A stretch of 64,000 bases of DNA from Pseudomonas fluorescens (GCF_902498065.1 NZ_CABVIR010000009.1:186001-250000); one strand, 5' to 3'; shown: positions 50,433 through 58,983, numbered from the stretch's first letter. Program-made: numbers and translations. The notes: generated by a model not told the origin, from the sequence alone.

Positions 50433-50748
50433 AACGGCTCTCCCTTTCCTGCTGCTCAAACAACCTCGTCTTTTCCAACGAGACAACTTCTCAAACAGGC
50501 AGCTATGAACTTGAACTATTTCGCTATTTGACGGTAGCGCAGCTAGAGCGAAACGCCATTACTGCTTTGAAAATAACTGGCGAAGGGCGCAAAGCATGCG
50601 GTTTTTTTAACGTCAACGAAAGGGCTAGTACTTTAGTGATAATTCGTTTTTACAGTTGTTGGCAGGGGGAATGCCGACAATGCTGATGCTGGCATAGGGG
50701 AATCATGTTGCGACAGCGCAACACCCGCCGCCATCAAGGAGAAATGTC
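50433..50748. other. Divergent promoter region between rcpC and flp
   Basis: This 316-base gap must supply the promoters of the tad operon (minus) and of flp (plus). It holds an AT-rich middle (about 50500-50660) and a candidate sigma54 site at 50659-50675. A CTCGT/ACGAG hairpin lies near 50464-50481, inside the rcpC leader. No open frame was recognised. A PprB-binding site is expected here but its sequence is not known to me well enough to mark. Confidence 0.6.
50659..50675 (+). promoter_or_regulatory. Candidate sigma54-type promoter of flp
   Basis: TTGGCAGGGGGAATGCC fits the -24/-12 pattern: GG and GC are 12 bases apart and TTGGCA matches the left half, but the -12 half (ATGCC) is imperfect. 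Transcription would start near 50686, about 63 bases before the flp ATG. The match could also be a small GGC/GCC palindrome. Confidence 0.3.
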
Positions 50749-50958
50749 ATGTCCTTCACCAAGCTCGCTCAGAAGATCAAATCCGAAATCGCTTTTTACA
50801 AAGGTTTGGCAAAAGACACTGAGGGGGCTTCAGGTATCGAGTACGCGATTGTTGCGGCGATGGTGGCTGTAGTCATTGCGGGGCTCAGTGCGGGAATGGG
50901 CACGACGATCACGACTATCTTTGGAAAAATCACCACGGCATTGGGTGGCACTCCGTAA
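50749..50958 (+). CDS. flp: Flp type IVb pilin
   Basis: Flp is the major subunit of the Tad pilus, used in attachment and aggregation. The 69-residue prepilin has a charged leader (1-26) ending in EG, a processing site between G26 and A27, the obligatory Glu at +5 (E31) and Tyr at +6 within ASGIEYAIVAAMVAVV, and a hydrophobic mature N-terminus. The mature pilin would be 43 residues. AAGGAG lies 8 bases before the ATG. It is divergent from the tad operon and about 54 bases ahead of a receiver-only gene. Confidence 0.96.
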   Translation: MSFTKLAQKIKSEIAFYKGLAKDTEGASGIEYAIVAAMVAVVIAGLSAGMGTTITTIFGKITTALGGTP

Positions 50959-51012
50959 GTTGCCGCAATTAAAAAATCCAACGTTAGCGATAGTTCATTC
51001 CAGGTGTTGCCT

Positions 51013-51426
51013 ATGAACGCGCCCGCTGTTGCGCGCCAACAACTTCTGCTGGTCGATGACGAGGAAGATGCGTTGCTTGAACTGGCAGAGTTGCTGGAGG
51101 GCGAGGGTTTTGATTGCCTCACCGCCACGTCGGTCAAGCTCGCGCTGCACCACCTGACTCGTCACCCCGATATCGCGTTGGTCATCACTGATCTGCGGAT
51201 GCCGGAGGAGAGCGGCATGTCGTTGATCAAGCGGTTGCGCGAGCACACGTCGCGTCAGCATTTGCCGGTGATTGTGACGTCGGGGCATGCGGACATGGAG
51301 GACGTCAGTGACATGTTGCGCTTGCAGGTGCTCGACCTGTATCGCAAGCCGATTTATCACGTGCGGTTGCTGGAGACGTTGAACACTCTGTTTCCGCAAC
51401 CACGGCTGAATCTGGCGAGTCCTTAG
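51013..51426 (+). CDS. Single-domain response regulator
   Basis: A 137-residue protein that consists almost only of a receiver domain: acidic pocket LLVDDEEDALLEL (about 12-24), phospho-acceptor Asp in LVITDLRMPEESG (near residue 59) and conserved Lys in DLYRKPIYH. There is no DNA-binding or output domain, so it works through protein contacts or as a phosphate relay. ATG 51013 is preferred to GTG 51004 and TTG 51007. It follows flp at 54 bases on the same strand. A link to PprA signalling or TadZ is plausible but unproven; I recall no equivalent in P. aeruginosa. Confidence 0.85.
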   Translation: MNAPAVARQQLLLVDDEEDALLELAELLEGEGFDCLTATSVKLALHHLTRHPDIALVITDLRMPEESGMSLIKRLREHTSRQHLPVIVTSGHADMEDVSDMLRLQVLDLYRKPIYHVRLLETLNTLFPQPRLNLASP

Positions 51427-51550
51427 CAATCCCCCCAACACCATCGGACCCTGTCGGCGCTGCGGAGTGACGCTTCGACTTGCCAGCGATGACGTCCTGA
51501 AGTCCCAATCGCTCAGCCTTTGCGGTTTCTGCAGGGGCGGGGTGCCCGGC

Positions 51551-53218
51551 CTACAACTGATAACTGAAACTGATGCTGTACCTCGGCTTGCGATTGAACG
51601 TATCCAGCGCCTCATCCGACATCGGCTTGGCCGCTTCAAGCGCGATGTTGTAGTACTTCGCGTCGCCAAATCGCAATCCGACCGCCGCCGAGGACAGGTT
51701 GTTGCCCTTGATCGGCAACTCGTTGAACCAGGTCCTGGCGCGATCCATCACCACATAAGGTTGCAGCACCCTGACCCAATTGCCGTCGCGGTTGAAGCTG
51801 TAGTTCAGCTCATACGCCACGCCCCAACCCTTGTCGCCCGAGGCCTGGTCATCGGGGTAGCCGCGGCCGAAGTTCTGTCCGCCGAAAACCGCGCGTTCAC
51901 TTTCGGGCAAGGTGTCGTCGCTCCAGTACAGCGCGGCCGAAATCACTCCCTGCCAGTTGTCGAAAAACTTGTCGCTCTGCACCCCTGAGAACCGCAAGCG
52001 AAAGAAGTCCAGGTCTAGCTCAGGGTTGTTGGTTTTTGCTCCCATGCCGTCGATGCCCTGATACAGCCCGCCGCTGAGAATGCGCAGTTGTTTTTCATCG
52101 GCCTTGCGCCAGTCGCTTTCGAAGGCGAGGGCGCGAATGTCGGTGCGTTCCTCAAGGGTCAGCGGGAAGCCGACGACCTGATAACGCGTCTTGTCGTTGA
52201 CCGCGTACAACCGCGCACCAGCGCCGAGCAGCTCGTTGGGCGAAGCAATGAACGGGTGACTGAAGCCAATGGAGTAGCGATCGTTTTCCCGGTGCGGTTT
52301 GAGTTCGATGCCGTTGTCCAGTTGCACGTTGGTGCCCGGGTCGGCGCGGTAACGCGAGGCGGACAAGGCCAGCTGCGTGCCTTCTGCGTTGAGGAACTGG
52401 TTGTAGTCCAGGCGGTAGTAATGCTCATCGTCGTCCCCGGGTGGAAACAGTCCGCTGAGGCTCAGTTGTTCACCCATGGCCGTCTGCGAGTTGCTGCTCG
52501 CGCCGAGCAAGGCCTGGGTGCCGTTGCGGTTGTCCTCGGTCGCACTCAGTGAGCTGGTAAACGGCTTGCGACTGGCCTGGGCAACGAGGTAAGCCGCGCC
52601 GTCGGTGGTGCCCGGCGGCGGCACTTGTGCCTGCAAGGTCACGCCGGGAATGCGGCTCATCAGCGTGGTGTAGCGCTCGAAAGTCTTGCGCGTCAGGGGG
52701 CGCTCGGTTTGCAGTTTGGCCACCAGTTTGTCGAGCAGACCCTTGACCCGCCCGACGTCGCCCTGCAACCGGTAATCCTTGATGTAACCCTCCACCAGCA
52801 CCACGCGCACCACGCCATTGTCGAACGACTGTTGAGGCAGAAACGCGTAGGACAGTAGATACCCGTCCTGTTGATAGCGACGCGTGATGCTGCGGGTGGC
52901 TTCGATCAGATCGGCGAGGCTGGTTTCGTGGCCGAGCAACGGCTGGAAGAGCGTTGCCAGTTCGCCGAGCGGGTAAATCGTCCCGCCTTCGATCTGCACG
53001 GTTTTGAGGGTGACTTTGGTACCCATCATCAACGGTTGGCCCTGGGTCGCTCCGGGCTCCGGCACTTGCAGCGGCGCAGCGGTCGGGCGGTAGGCGTCGG
53101 CGGGGAGGTTCGGGACAGGGAGGTTGCGAATGGTTTCGTTGCTGTTGAGAAAACTCGGAAGGGTGTCTGCAAAGGTACAGGTACTGACGGTGAGCAACAG
53201 CAAAGACGCAACGCGCAT
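51551..53218 (-). CDS. TpsB-type outer-membrane transporter (ShlB/FhaC/HecB family)
   Basis: A two-partner secretion transporter of 555 residues. It has a signal peptide (MRVASLLLLTVSTCTFA), a linker with repeated Pro, two POTRA-type domains (about 65-215: VQIEGGTIYPLGELATLFQP, FLPQQSFDNGVVRVVLVEGY), and a C-terminal 16-strand barrel with the VFGGQNFGRGYPDDQASGDK motif (about 425-450) and the final YSISFSYQL. Such proteins export large TpsA exoproteins or activate hemolysins. No TpsA gene occurs here; the neighbour upstream is a repetitive lipoprotein. ATG 53218 has GGGAG six bases upstream. Confidence 0.92.
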   Translation of the reverse strand: MRVASLLLLTVSTCTFADTLPSFLNSNETIRNLPVPNLPADAYRPTAAPLQVPEPGATQGQPLMMGTKVTLKTVQIEGGTIYPLGELATLFQPLLGHETSLADLIEATRSITRRYQQDGYLLSYAFLPQQSFDNGVVRVVLVEGYIKDYRLQGDVGRVKGLLDKLVAKLQTERPLTRKTFERYTTLMSRIPGVTLQAQVPPPGTTDGAAYLVAQASRKPFTSSLSATEDNRNGTQALLGASSNSQTAMGEQLSLSGLFPPGDDDEHYYRLDYNQFLNAEGTQLALSASRYRADPGTNVQLDNGIELKPHRENDRYSIGFSHPFIASPNELLGAGARLYAVNDKTRYQVVGFPLTLEERTDIRALAFESDWRKADEKQLRILSGGLYQGIDGMGAKTNNPELDLDFFRLRFSGVQSDKFFDNWQGVISAALYWSDDTLPESERAVFGGQNFGRGYPDDQASGDKGWGVAYELNYSFNRDGNWVRVLQPYVVMDRARTWFNELPIKGNNLSSAAVGLRFGDAKYYNIALEAAKPMSDEALDTFNRKPRYSISFSYQL

Positions 53219-53265
53219 AGGACACTCCCTGTTCAATTCGCTACATCATTTGGATCTTCGTGTTC

Positions 53266-53302
53266 CAAAGAAAGGGCGGAAGACTCATGCGAATCTTCCG
53301 CC
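53266..53302 (-). terminator. Terminator between the lipoprotein and TpsB genes
   Basis: GGCGGAAGA (53275-53283) and TCTTCCGCC (53294-53302) form a perfect 9-base stem with a 10-base loop; on the minus strand CTTTCTTTGG follows. It lies between the repetitive lipoprotein gene and the TpsB gene, so TpsB would be made only by read-through or from its own promoter. Confidence 0.75.
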
Positions 53303-53355
53303 TCCAACCAAGCGTAGGCGCTGTAGGTAAGGCCGTCGAATCGGCCAGGTGCAAT

Positions 53356-54792
53356 TCAGCGTTTGTTGCCGCCCAGGCCACCGAGGAGTCCGCCCAGACC
53401 ACCGCCGGTCCCGCCATTGGCCAACCCGCCAACGCCGGTGACGGTATTGCCCAAGGAGGTGACAGTGTTACCCAGTGCCGCAGTGACCGGGTTGGCATTG
53501 CTGGCGACAATCGCGCCGCCGAGGTTGGCGACCGCGCCGCCGGCCTGGCCGGTCAGACCCGCGATCGGACTGCCGAGGCCGGTGGCGGCGCCGACGTTTT
53601 GGGTGAGGCCGGTGACGGCGCTGGTCACCGGGTTGAGCGCTGTGCCGATGTTGCCACCGACGCTGGCCAGTGCGGCGGTGGGGCCGAGATTGGCGACACC
53701 GCTGCCGCCCAGGCCGCCGCCTACAGTGGCGACCAGATTGCCGCCGGCAACAGCGTTTTTGCCAGCCGTGCCGACCACCCCGTTACTGGCGCCCAGGCCC
53801 TGGCCGAGATTGACCACCGCGCCGCCGACGGTTTCCAGCAGGCCGTTGCCACCCAGACCACCGCCGCTGCCGGTGCCTGAATCCTTGCCGTTGGACACCA
53901 GGCCACCAGCCTTGCCAACCGCGGTGCCGGTGTCGCTCAGGGCGTTGCCGAGGGTGTCGGTCACTGGATTGCCATTGCCGGCATCGGCGACGTTGTCACC
54001 CACGCCATCGACGGTATCGCCGACTTTCTTGATCACGCCTTTGAGCGGATCGCCCAGGCCGGTGGCGTCGCCCACTTTGTCCGTGGTGTTCTCGACCAGG
54101 GCAATCACCGGCACCAGTTTGCTTCCGACTTCCTTGGTCACCGAACCCAAAGGACCTGTGGTGGTTGCGGTGCTCAAGGTGTCGCCGAGCATGGTGACTC
54201 TCTCGCCGACGCCATCGAGCACTGGCGCGACTTTGGTGACCACGCCGCCCACCAGCGGGACGCTGCTGGTCGCGGTGGCGAGCTTGCCGCTGACATCGGA
54301 GACACCGTTGCCGACATCCTGTACCACGCCGCCCACCGAGGCGGCCGTGACGCCAAGGCCATTCGGGTCGGTGGCCAGTTTGCCAATGCCGTTGCCCAAG
54401 CCGTCACCCAGTGTGGTGACCACATTGCCGGCGGTGTTGGCGACGCTTTGAACCACGCCACCCACCACGGGAACTGAACTCAGGGAATTGCCGAGCTGCC
54501 CGACGCCATCGCCGAGGCCGCTGACGGTTGTGCCGACATCCTGTACCAGTGTGGTGGTCACCAGCGGCGAGACAGTCGGCGTGGTCGGGCCACCACCGCC
54601 TGTACCTCCACCGGTGCCGCCGCCCGTACCGCCACCACTTGCGCCACCGGCGCCCGTCGTGTTCGTGCTGTCAGGGGACGAGCCGTCGGAGCTGCTGTGA
54701 TGACCACCGCCGCCGCTGCTGCATCCGGTCAGGCCGAGAGAGAGGACAAGCGCCAATGCTGTTGCCGAATTACACCAAACGTGAGTGTTCAT
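53356..54792 (-). CDS. Repetitive Gly/Val/Thr-rich lipoprotein
   Basis: A 478-residue predicted lipoprotein: signal MNTHVWCNSATALALVLSLG with lipobox LTGC, then a Gly/Ser/His-rich linker (GGGGHHSSSDGSS and GGGTGGG repeats) that databases tend to label collagen-like although no Gly-X-Y repeat is present. The rest is a degenerate repeat of roughly 40-70 residues built on patterns such as SVPVVGGVV, GNPVTDTLGNAL and LGNTVTSLGNTVTGVGG, lacking Cys, Trp and most aromatics. Such sequences suit an extended or fibrous surface protein. AAGGA lies 9 bases before the ATG. It shares direction with the TpsB gene and is separated from it by a terminator. Confidence 0.85.
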   Translation of the reverse strand: MNTHVWCNSATALALVLSLGLTGCSSGGGGHHSSSDGSSPDSTNTTGAGGASGGGTGGGTGGGTGGGGPTTPTVSPLVTTTLVQDVGTTVSGLGDGVGQLGNSLSSVPVVGGVVQSVANTAGNVVTTLGDGLGNGIGKLATDPNGLGVTAASVGGVVQDVGNGVSDVSGKLATATSSVPLVGGVVTKVAPVLDGVGERVTMLGDTLSTATTTGPLGSVTKEVGSKLVPVIALVENTTDKVGDATGLGDPLKGVIKKVGDTVDGVGDNVADAGNGNPVTDTLGNALSDTGTAVGKAGGLVSNGKDSGTGSGGGLGGNGLLETVGGAVVNLGQGLGASNGVVGTAGKNAVAGGNLVATVGGGLGGSGVANLGPTAALASVGGNIGTALNPVTSAVTGLTQNVGAATGLGSPIAGLTGQAGGAVANLGGAIVASNANPVTAALGNTVTSLGNTVTGVGGLANGGTGGGLGGLLGGLGGNKR

Positions 54793-55222
54793 GAGTGAGA
54801 TTCCTTGCACCTGTAACAACGTCGTTGTTTTCGATAGCTCGCCGGTTCTGTCGTCGGCAATGCCTTCGTCCGTTGTCCACATAACAATCGCAAAGGCTCT
54901 GAATCACCATTCTCCAGTTGGTATTAACCCCTTATATACGGGCGTGCGGGTGCCGCCTAAGGACTAATACCTTGGGAGAAGTGTCAAAGAAAAATCCGTT
55001 TTAAATCAATGGGGCAGTTTTAGGGGGGAGGGTTGGAGGCAGCAGAAAAACTTAAGTTATATATACACAATTAACCAGGTATCCATCCCGAGTCACTGAC
55101 CCGACGCGATCCTGTGGGAGCTGGCTTGCCAGCGATGGCGGCCTGAAAATCAACGCACATCCGAAGGTCTCATCGCTGGCAAGCCAGCGCCTGCAGGTTA
55201 TGTGTGGGGTTCGAATCTGCTG
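54793..55222. other. Non-coding region upstream of the lipoprotein gene
   Basis: A 430-base gap. It includes an AT-rich stretch (about 54990-55085, with TTATATATACACAATTAA) and a REP pair at 55111-55197. It should carry the minus-strand promoter of the lipoprotein gene, but no convincing -35/-10 pair could be settled; TTGACA occurs at about 54986 with a TATTAG only 12 bases further on, too close. No open frame was recognised. Confidence 0.6.
55111..55197. repeat. REP pair downstream of the MaoC gene
   Basis: CCTGTGGGAGCTGGCTTGCC followed by AGCGATGG (55111-55138) is matched by an inverted copy, CATCGCTGGCAAGCCAGCGC followed by CTGCAGG (55171-55197). It stands 26 bases after the MaoC gene stop and may protect that transcript end. 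Confidence 0.8.
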
Positions 55223-56077
55223 TCAGGCAACCGGTCGCCATTGCCCGACCATGTGCTCCAGCTCCGCCGCGCCTACCAATTGGAAATCGCCGCTGGCCCC
55301 CGCTGTGCTGGCGAGCAGAGTCACCTCGCTGGGCAGGCGTACCGGCTTGCGAAACTGCACGGCAATCTCGACGTTGGCGATCGGTAAGTGATCGCTCAGC
55401 GCCGCGAGTGTCCGCGCCTTGTTCCACAACCCATGGGCAATGGCTGTCGGGAAACCGAACAGTTTGGCGCTCATTGCACTCAGGTGAATCGGGTTGTAGT
55501 CCCCGGACACTTTGGCGTATTGCCGGCCAATGTCTGCCGGCGCTTTCCAGCGGGTGACTTCAGTCAGCGACAACGTCGAAGTCAGCACATCCTCGACCGG
55601 CTCGCCTTCCAGTTTGACCCCGCGACAGAGCATCCGGCTTTGCGCTTCCCACAACGGCCCGAGCTGATCATCGAGCGTGGTCAGCAGGTCGAACGTCGCC
55701 CCCTTGGCATGGGGTTGCAGGTTCTGCACCTGCACGCTGACCCGCGCACGGTTGACGCCGCCCATGGGCCGCAGGACGCGAATGCGGTTGCTCAGATGAA
55801 TCAACCCCAGCAGCGGGAAGGGGAAATCCTTGGCAGTCAGCCGTTGCATCTGCAACGCAAACGCCAGGATGTGGGGATACGTCGGCGGCAACAAACCATT
55901 GTCGGCAAACCCGCAGACGTTGCGATAAGCCGCCAGGCGTTTCGGATCGACATCGACCCAGCAACGCAAACCCGAATCGGGCAGCGTCGTGCCGGTGATC
56001 TTGCGGCGCGTCGCGGCCTGCACGTACAACCCTGGCAGGCTCGGTTCGCGGTTGAGTGTGTGCCAATCAGTGATCAT
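55223..56077 (-). CDS. MaoC-family (R)-specific enoyl hydratase-like protein
   Basis: A 284-residue double hot-dog protein of the MaoC family, likely hydrating enoyl-CoA or enoyl-ACP. The hydratase motif is complete near residues 190-215: AKVSGDYNPIHLSAMSAKLF and GFPTAIAHGLW, with catalytic Asp and His. The N-terminal hot-dog half lacks the motif, as in two-domain hydratases. It is 2 bases after the FabG-type reductase gene and so is surely cotranscribed with it, supplying the next step of a fatty-acyl cycle. The substrate chain is not known. Confidence 0.9.
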   Translation of the reverse strand: MITDWHTLNREPSLPGLYVQAATRRKITGTTLPDSGLRCWVDVDPKRLAAYRNVCGFADNGLLPPTYPHILAFALQMQRLTAKDFPFPLLGLIHLSNRIRVLRPMGGVNRARVSVQVQNLQPHAKGATFDLLTTLDDQLGPLWEAQSRMLCRGVKLEGEPVEDVLTSTLSLTEVTRWKAPADIGRQYAKVSGDYNPIHLSAMSAKLFGFPTAIAHGLWNKARTLAALSDHLPIANVEIAVQFRKPVRLPSEVTLLASTAGASGDFQLVGAAELEHMVGQWRPVA

Positions 56078-56079
56078 CG

Positions 56080-57432
56080 CTAAGCCCCCAAAACACTTTG
56101 TCCACAGACCCGCAGCGCTTGTCCGGTGAACGCGCCTGTGCCCGGTTGTGCCAGCCAGGCCACCGCTTCGGCAACGTCTTGCGGCAGGCCGCCCTGGCCC
56201 AGCGAACTCATGCGTCGGCCGGCTTCACGCAGGCCGAACGGAATGTGCGCAGTCATTTGCGTCTCGATGAACCCCGGCGCCACCGCGTTGATGCTGATGC
56301 CGCGCGCGTTGAGCAGCGGCGCCCAGGCCTGGGCCAGACCGATCAAACCCGCCTTGCTCGCCGCGTAATTGGTTTGTCCTCGATTGCCGGCGATGCCGCT
56401 GATGGACGCCAGCAAAATAACCCGGCCGTTGTCGCGCAAGGTGCCACTGTCGAGCAATGCCTTGGTCAACACTTGCGGGGCATTGAGGTTGACCGCGAGC
56501 ACCGCGTCCCAGAATTCCGGGGTCATGTTGGCCAGGGTTTTATCGCGGGTGATACCGGCGTTGTGCACCACGATGTCGACGCCGTCAGGTAACTGTTCGA
56601 TCAACTGCGTGGCGGCATCTTCGGCGCAGATGTCCAGGGTGATGCTGCGTCCGCCGAGGCGTGCGGCGAGGGCGTCGAGATCGGTTTTCGCCGCAGGCAC
56701 GTCGAGCAGGATCACTTCGGCGCCGTCACGGGCCAGGGTTTCGGCAATCGATGCACCGATGCCGCGCGCGGCGCCGGTGACCAGCGCCTTGCGCCCCGAC
56801 AACGGACGCGTCCAGTCCGTCACCGGCGTGGCGCAGGGGGTCAGACCAATCACTTGCCCGGAGACGAACGCACTTTTTGGCGAAAGGAAAAACCGCAGCG
56901 GGCCTTCCAGTTGATCCTCGGCACCTTCGCCGACGTGAATCAGTTGCAAGGTGCCGCCACTGCGCAGTTCCTTGGCCAGCGAACGACTGAAACCTTCCAG
57001 GGCACGCTGAGCGCTGGCCGCAAACGGATCGCTCAACGTCTGCGGCGCGCGCCCGAGCATGACCAGGTGCGCAGAGTCGTCGAGGTTTTTCATCAGTGGC
57101 TGGAAGAACTCGCGCAGCTGTTTGAGCTGGTCGGTGTGCACCAGATGACTGGCGTCGAACACCACTGCCTTTAGCTTCGGGCCGTGACCGGGAATCCACG
57201 CGGTGGCGATCGAAGGCTCGCTGCCGTAGCTGTAAATCGCATCGGTCAGGCGGTTGGCGAAAGCGCTGACGTTCTGTGCCAGCGGCCCGCCGCCGATCAA
57301 CAGCGCCCCTTCGACAGGACGCAGTCGGCCCGCCTGCCAGCGTTCCAGCCGAACCGGCGCCGGCAGACCCAAGGCCCCGACCAGACGATGGCCGATGGAT
57401 GAATTGACGAAGTCGATATAGCGGTCAGACAT
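56080..57432 (-). CDS. Long 3-oxoacyl-ACP reductase (FabG-like SDR)
   Basis: A 450-residue short-chain dehydrogenase with two tandem Rossmann-like domains, as in high-molecular-weight FabG4 proteins. The first half (about 1-205) is degenerate; the second carries KALVTGAARGIGASIAETLA (about 214-233), the NAG motif VVHNAGITRDKTLANM (about 288-303) and the catalytic Ser-Tyr-Lys in ASISGIAGNRGQTNYAASKA (about 344-364). It probably reduces 3-oxoacyl-CoA or -ACP with NAD(P)H. It pairs with the MaoC gene and is divergent from the thiolase; compare PA4786. Confidence 0.93.
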   Translation of the reverse strand: MSDRYIDFVNSSIGHRLVGALGLPAPVRLERWQAGRLRPVEGALLIGGGPLAQNVSAFANRLTDAIYSYGSEPSIATAWIPGHGPKLKAVVFDASHLVHTDQLKQLREFFQPLMKNLDDSAHLVMLGRAPQTLSDPFAASAQRALEGFSRSLAKELRSGGTLQLIHVGEGAEDQLEGPLRFFLSPKSAFVSGQVIGLTPCATPVTDWTRPLSGRKALVTGAARGIGASIAETLARDGAEVILLDVPAAKTDLDALAARLGGRSITLDICAEDAATQLIEQLPDGVDIVVHNAGITRDKTLANMTPEFWDAVLAVNLNAPQVLTKALLDSGTLRDNGRVILLASISGIAGNRGQTNYAASKAGLIGLAQAWAPLLNARGISINAVAPGFIETQMTAHIPFGLREAGRRMSSLGQGGLPQDVAEAVAWLAQPGTGAFTGQALRVCGQSVLGA

Positions 57433-57604
57433 GGAACGCGCTCCAGCAGCTGGGGTTCAAAGTGTGGACCACGAATGGCAATCAGTCGTTCGATCCACGA
57501 GATAAGGCCTACGCTTGGACATTGCAGATTGGTTTTATCCCGGGATTTTGTGGCGATCCCTGTAGGGGTTTAGCGCACATTTGGATTTTCATCAGGAGCT
57601 TTTC

Positions 57605-58882
57605 ATGACTCAGCTGCGTCGCGTCGCGATCATCGGCGGTAACCGGATTCCCTTCGCCCGCTCCAACGGGCCGTACGCCACCGCGAGTAACCAGGCGATG
57701 CTCACCGCCGCACTCGAAGGCCTGATCGAGCGTTTCAACCTGCACGGTTTGCGCATGGGCGAAGTGGCGGCGGGCGCAGTGCTCAAGCATTCCCGGGACT
57801 TCAACCTGACCCGCGAATGCGTGCTTGGCTCACGGCTGTCGCCGACCACGCCGGCCTATGACATTCAGCAAGCGTGCGGCACCGGTCTGGAAGCGGCGTT
57901 GCTGGTAGCCAATAAAATCGCTCTGGGCCAGATTGAGTGCGGCATTGCCGGTGGCGTCGACACCACGTCCGACGCGCCGATCGGCATCAACGAAGGGCTG
58001 CGCAAAATCCTCCTGCAGGCCAACCGTGCCAAGACCACTGGCGACAAACTGAAAACCTTTTTGCAACTGCGGCCTGGGCATCTCATTCCGGAGTTTCCGC
58101 GCAACGGCGAGCCGCGCACTGGACTGTCGATGGGCGATCATTGCGAGTTGATGGCGCAGACCTGGAGCATTCCGCGCGCCGAGCAGGATCAACTGGCGCT
58201 GGAAAGTCATCAGAAAATGGCAGCGTCGTATACCGAAGGCTGGCACAACGACCTGATGACGCCGTTTCTCGGTCTGACCCGCGACAACAACCTGCGCCCG
58301 GACCTGACCCTGGAAAAACTCGCCTCGCTCAAACCCGCCTTCGAGAAAAGCGCCAAAGGCACGCTGACCGCCGGTAACTCGACGCCGCTCACCGACGGCG
58401 CGTCGCTGGTGCTGCTGGGCAGTGAAGAATGGGCGAAGGAGCGCGGCTTGCCGATCCTCGCGTATTTGCGCGATGGCGAGGCGGCGGCGGTGGATTTTGT
58501 CAACGGTGCCGAAGGGCTGTTGATGGCGCCGGTGTACGCGGTGCCGCGTTTGCTGGCGCGCAATGGCCTGACCTTGCAGGACTTCGATTACTACGAAATC
58601 CACGAAGCCTTCGCCGCGCAAGTGCTCTGCACCTTGAAGGCCTGGGAAGATCCGGAGTACTGCAAAACCCGCTTGGGCCGGGACGCGCCACTCGGCTCCA
58701 TCGACCGCAGCCGGCTCAACGTCAAAGGCAGTTCGCTGGCGGCGGGGCATCCGTTTGCCGCCACTGGCGGACGTATTGTGGCGAGCCTGGCGAAGTTGCT
58801 CGACGCTGCAGGCAAGGGGCGAGGGCTGATCTCGATTTGTGCGGCGGGTGGGCAAGGCGTCACCGCAATCGTTGAGCGTTGA
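57605..58882 (+). CDS. Acetyl-CoA C-acyltransferase (thiolase)
   Basis: A 425-residue thiolase of the FadI-like group that cleaves or condenses acyl-CoA. The catalytic cysteine lies in DIQQACGTGLEAALLVANKI (about 90-109, Cys near 95), with NSTPLTDGASLVLL, YYEIHEAFAAQVL (about 328-340, catalytic His) and the final CAAGGQGVTAIVE with the second cysteine (about 412-424). All are intact. ATG 57605 has CAGGAG just upstream. It is divergent from the FabG gene by 172 bases and corresponds to PA4785; with FabG and MaoC it covers three steps of a fatty-acyl cycle. Confidence 0.95.
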   Translation: MTQLRRVAIIGGNRIPFARSNGPYATASNQAMLTAALEGLIERFNLHGLRMGEVAAGAVLKHSRDFNLTRECVLGSRLSPTTPAYDIQQACGTGLEAALLVANKIALGQIECGIAGGVDTTSDAPIGINEGLRKILLQANRAKTTGDKLKTFLQLRPGHLIPEFPRNGEPRTGLSMGDHCELMAQTWSIPRAEQDQLALESHQKMAASYTEGWHNDLMTPFLGLTRDNNLRPDLTLEKLASLKPAFEKSAKGTLTAGNSTPLTDGASLVLLGSEEWAKERGLPILAYLRDGEAAAVDFVNGAEGLLMAPVYAVPRLLARNGLTLQDFDYYEIHEAFAAQVLCTLKAWEDPEYCKTRLGRDAPLGSIDRSRLNVKGSSLAAGHPFAATGGRIVASLAKLLDAAGKGRGLISICAAGGQGVTAIVER

Positions 58883-58889
58883 ATCAAGA

Positions 58890-58983
58890 CCTGTGGGAGC
58901 GAGCCTGCTCGCGATGGCTGCGGCACATTCAACATTAATGTCGTCTGACAGTCCGCCATCGCGAGCAGGCTCGCTCCCACAGG
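58890..58983. repeat. REP pair after the thiolase gene
   Basis: CCTGTGGGAGCGAGCCTGCT followed by CGCGATGG (58890-58917) and an exactly inverted partner CCATCGCGAGCAGGCTCGCT followed by CCCACAGG (58956-58983). The arms are identical over 28 bases, the best preserved long pair in the window. Confidence 0.88.

Noticed and set aside
51455..51535. REP-like pair after the receiver-only gene
   Set aside because: ACTTGCCAGCGATG and a distant CAATCGCT are recognisable, but the arms no longer pair well; too degenerate to annotate.
53363..54451. Pro-rich 362-codon plus-strand frame opposite the repetitive lipoprotein gene
   Set aside because: The Pro/Thr-rich composition is simply the complement of Gly/Val/Thr-rich codons; the minus strand has a signal peptide, lipobox and ribosome site.
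53356..54792. Collagen-like protein
   Set aside because: The Gly-rich parts are GGGTGGG linkers; there is no run of Gly-X-Y triplets, so a collagen fold is not supported.
54986..55010. Possible sigma70 promoter of the lipoprotein gene (TTGACA ... TATTAG)
   Set aside because: The two boxes are only 12 bases apart, too close for a working promoter, and no better -10 fits at 16-18 bases.
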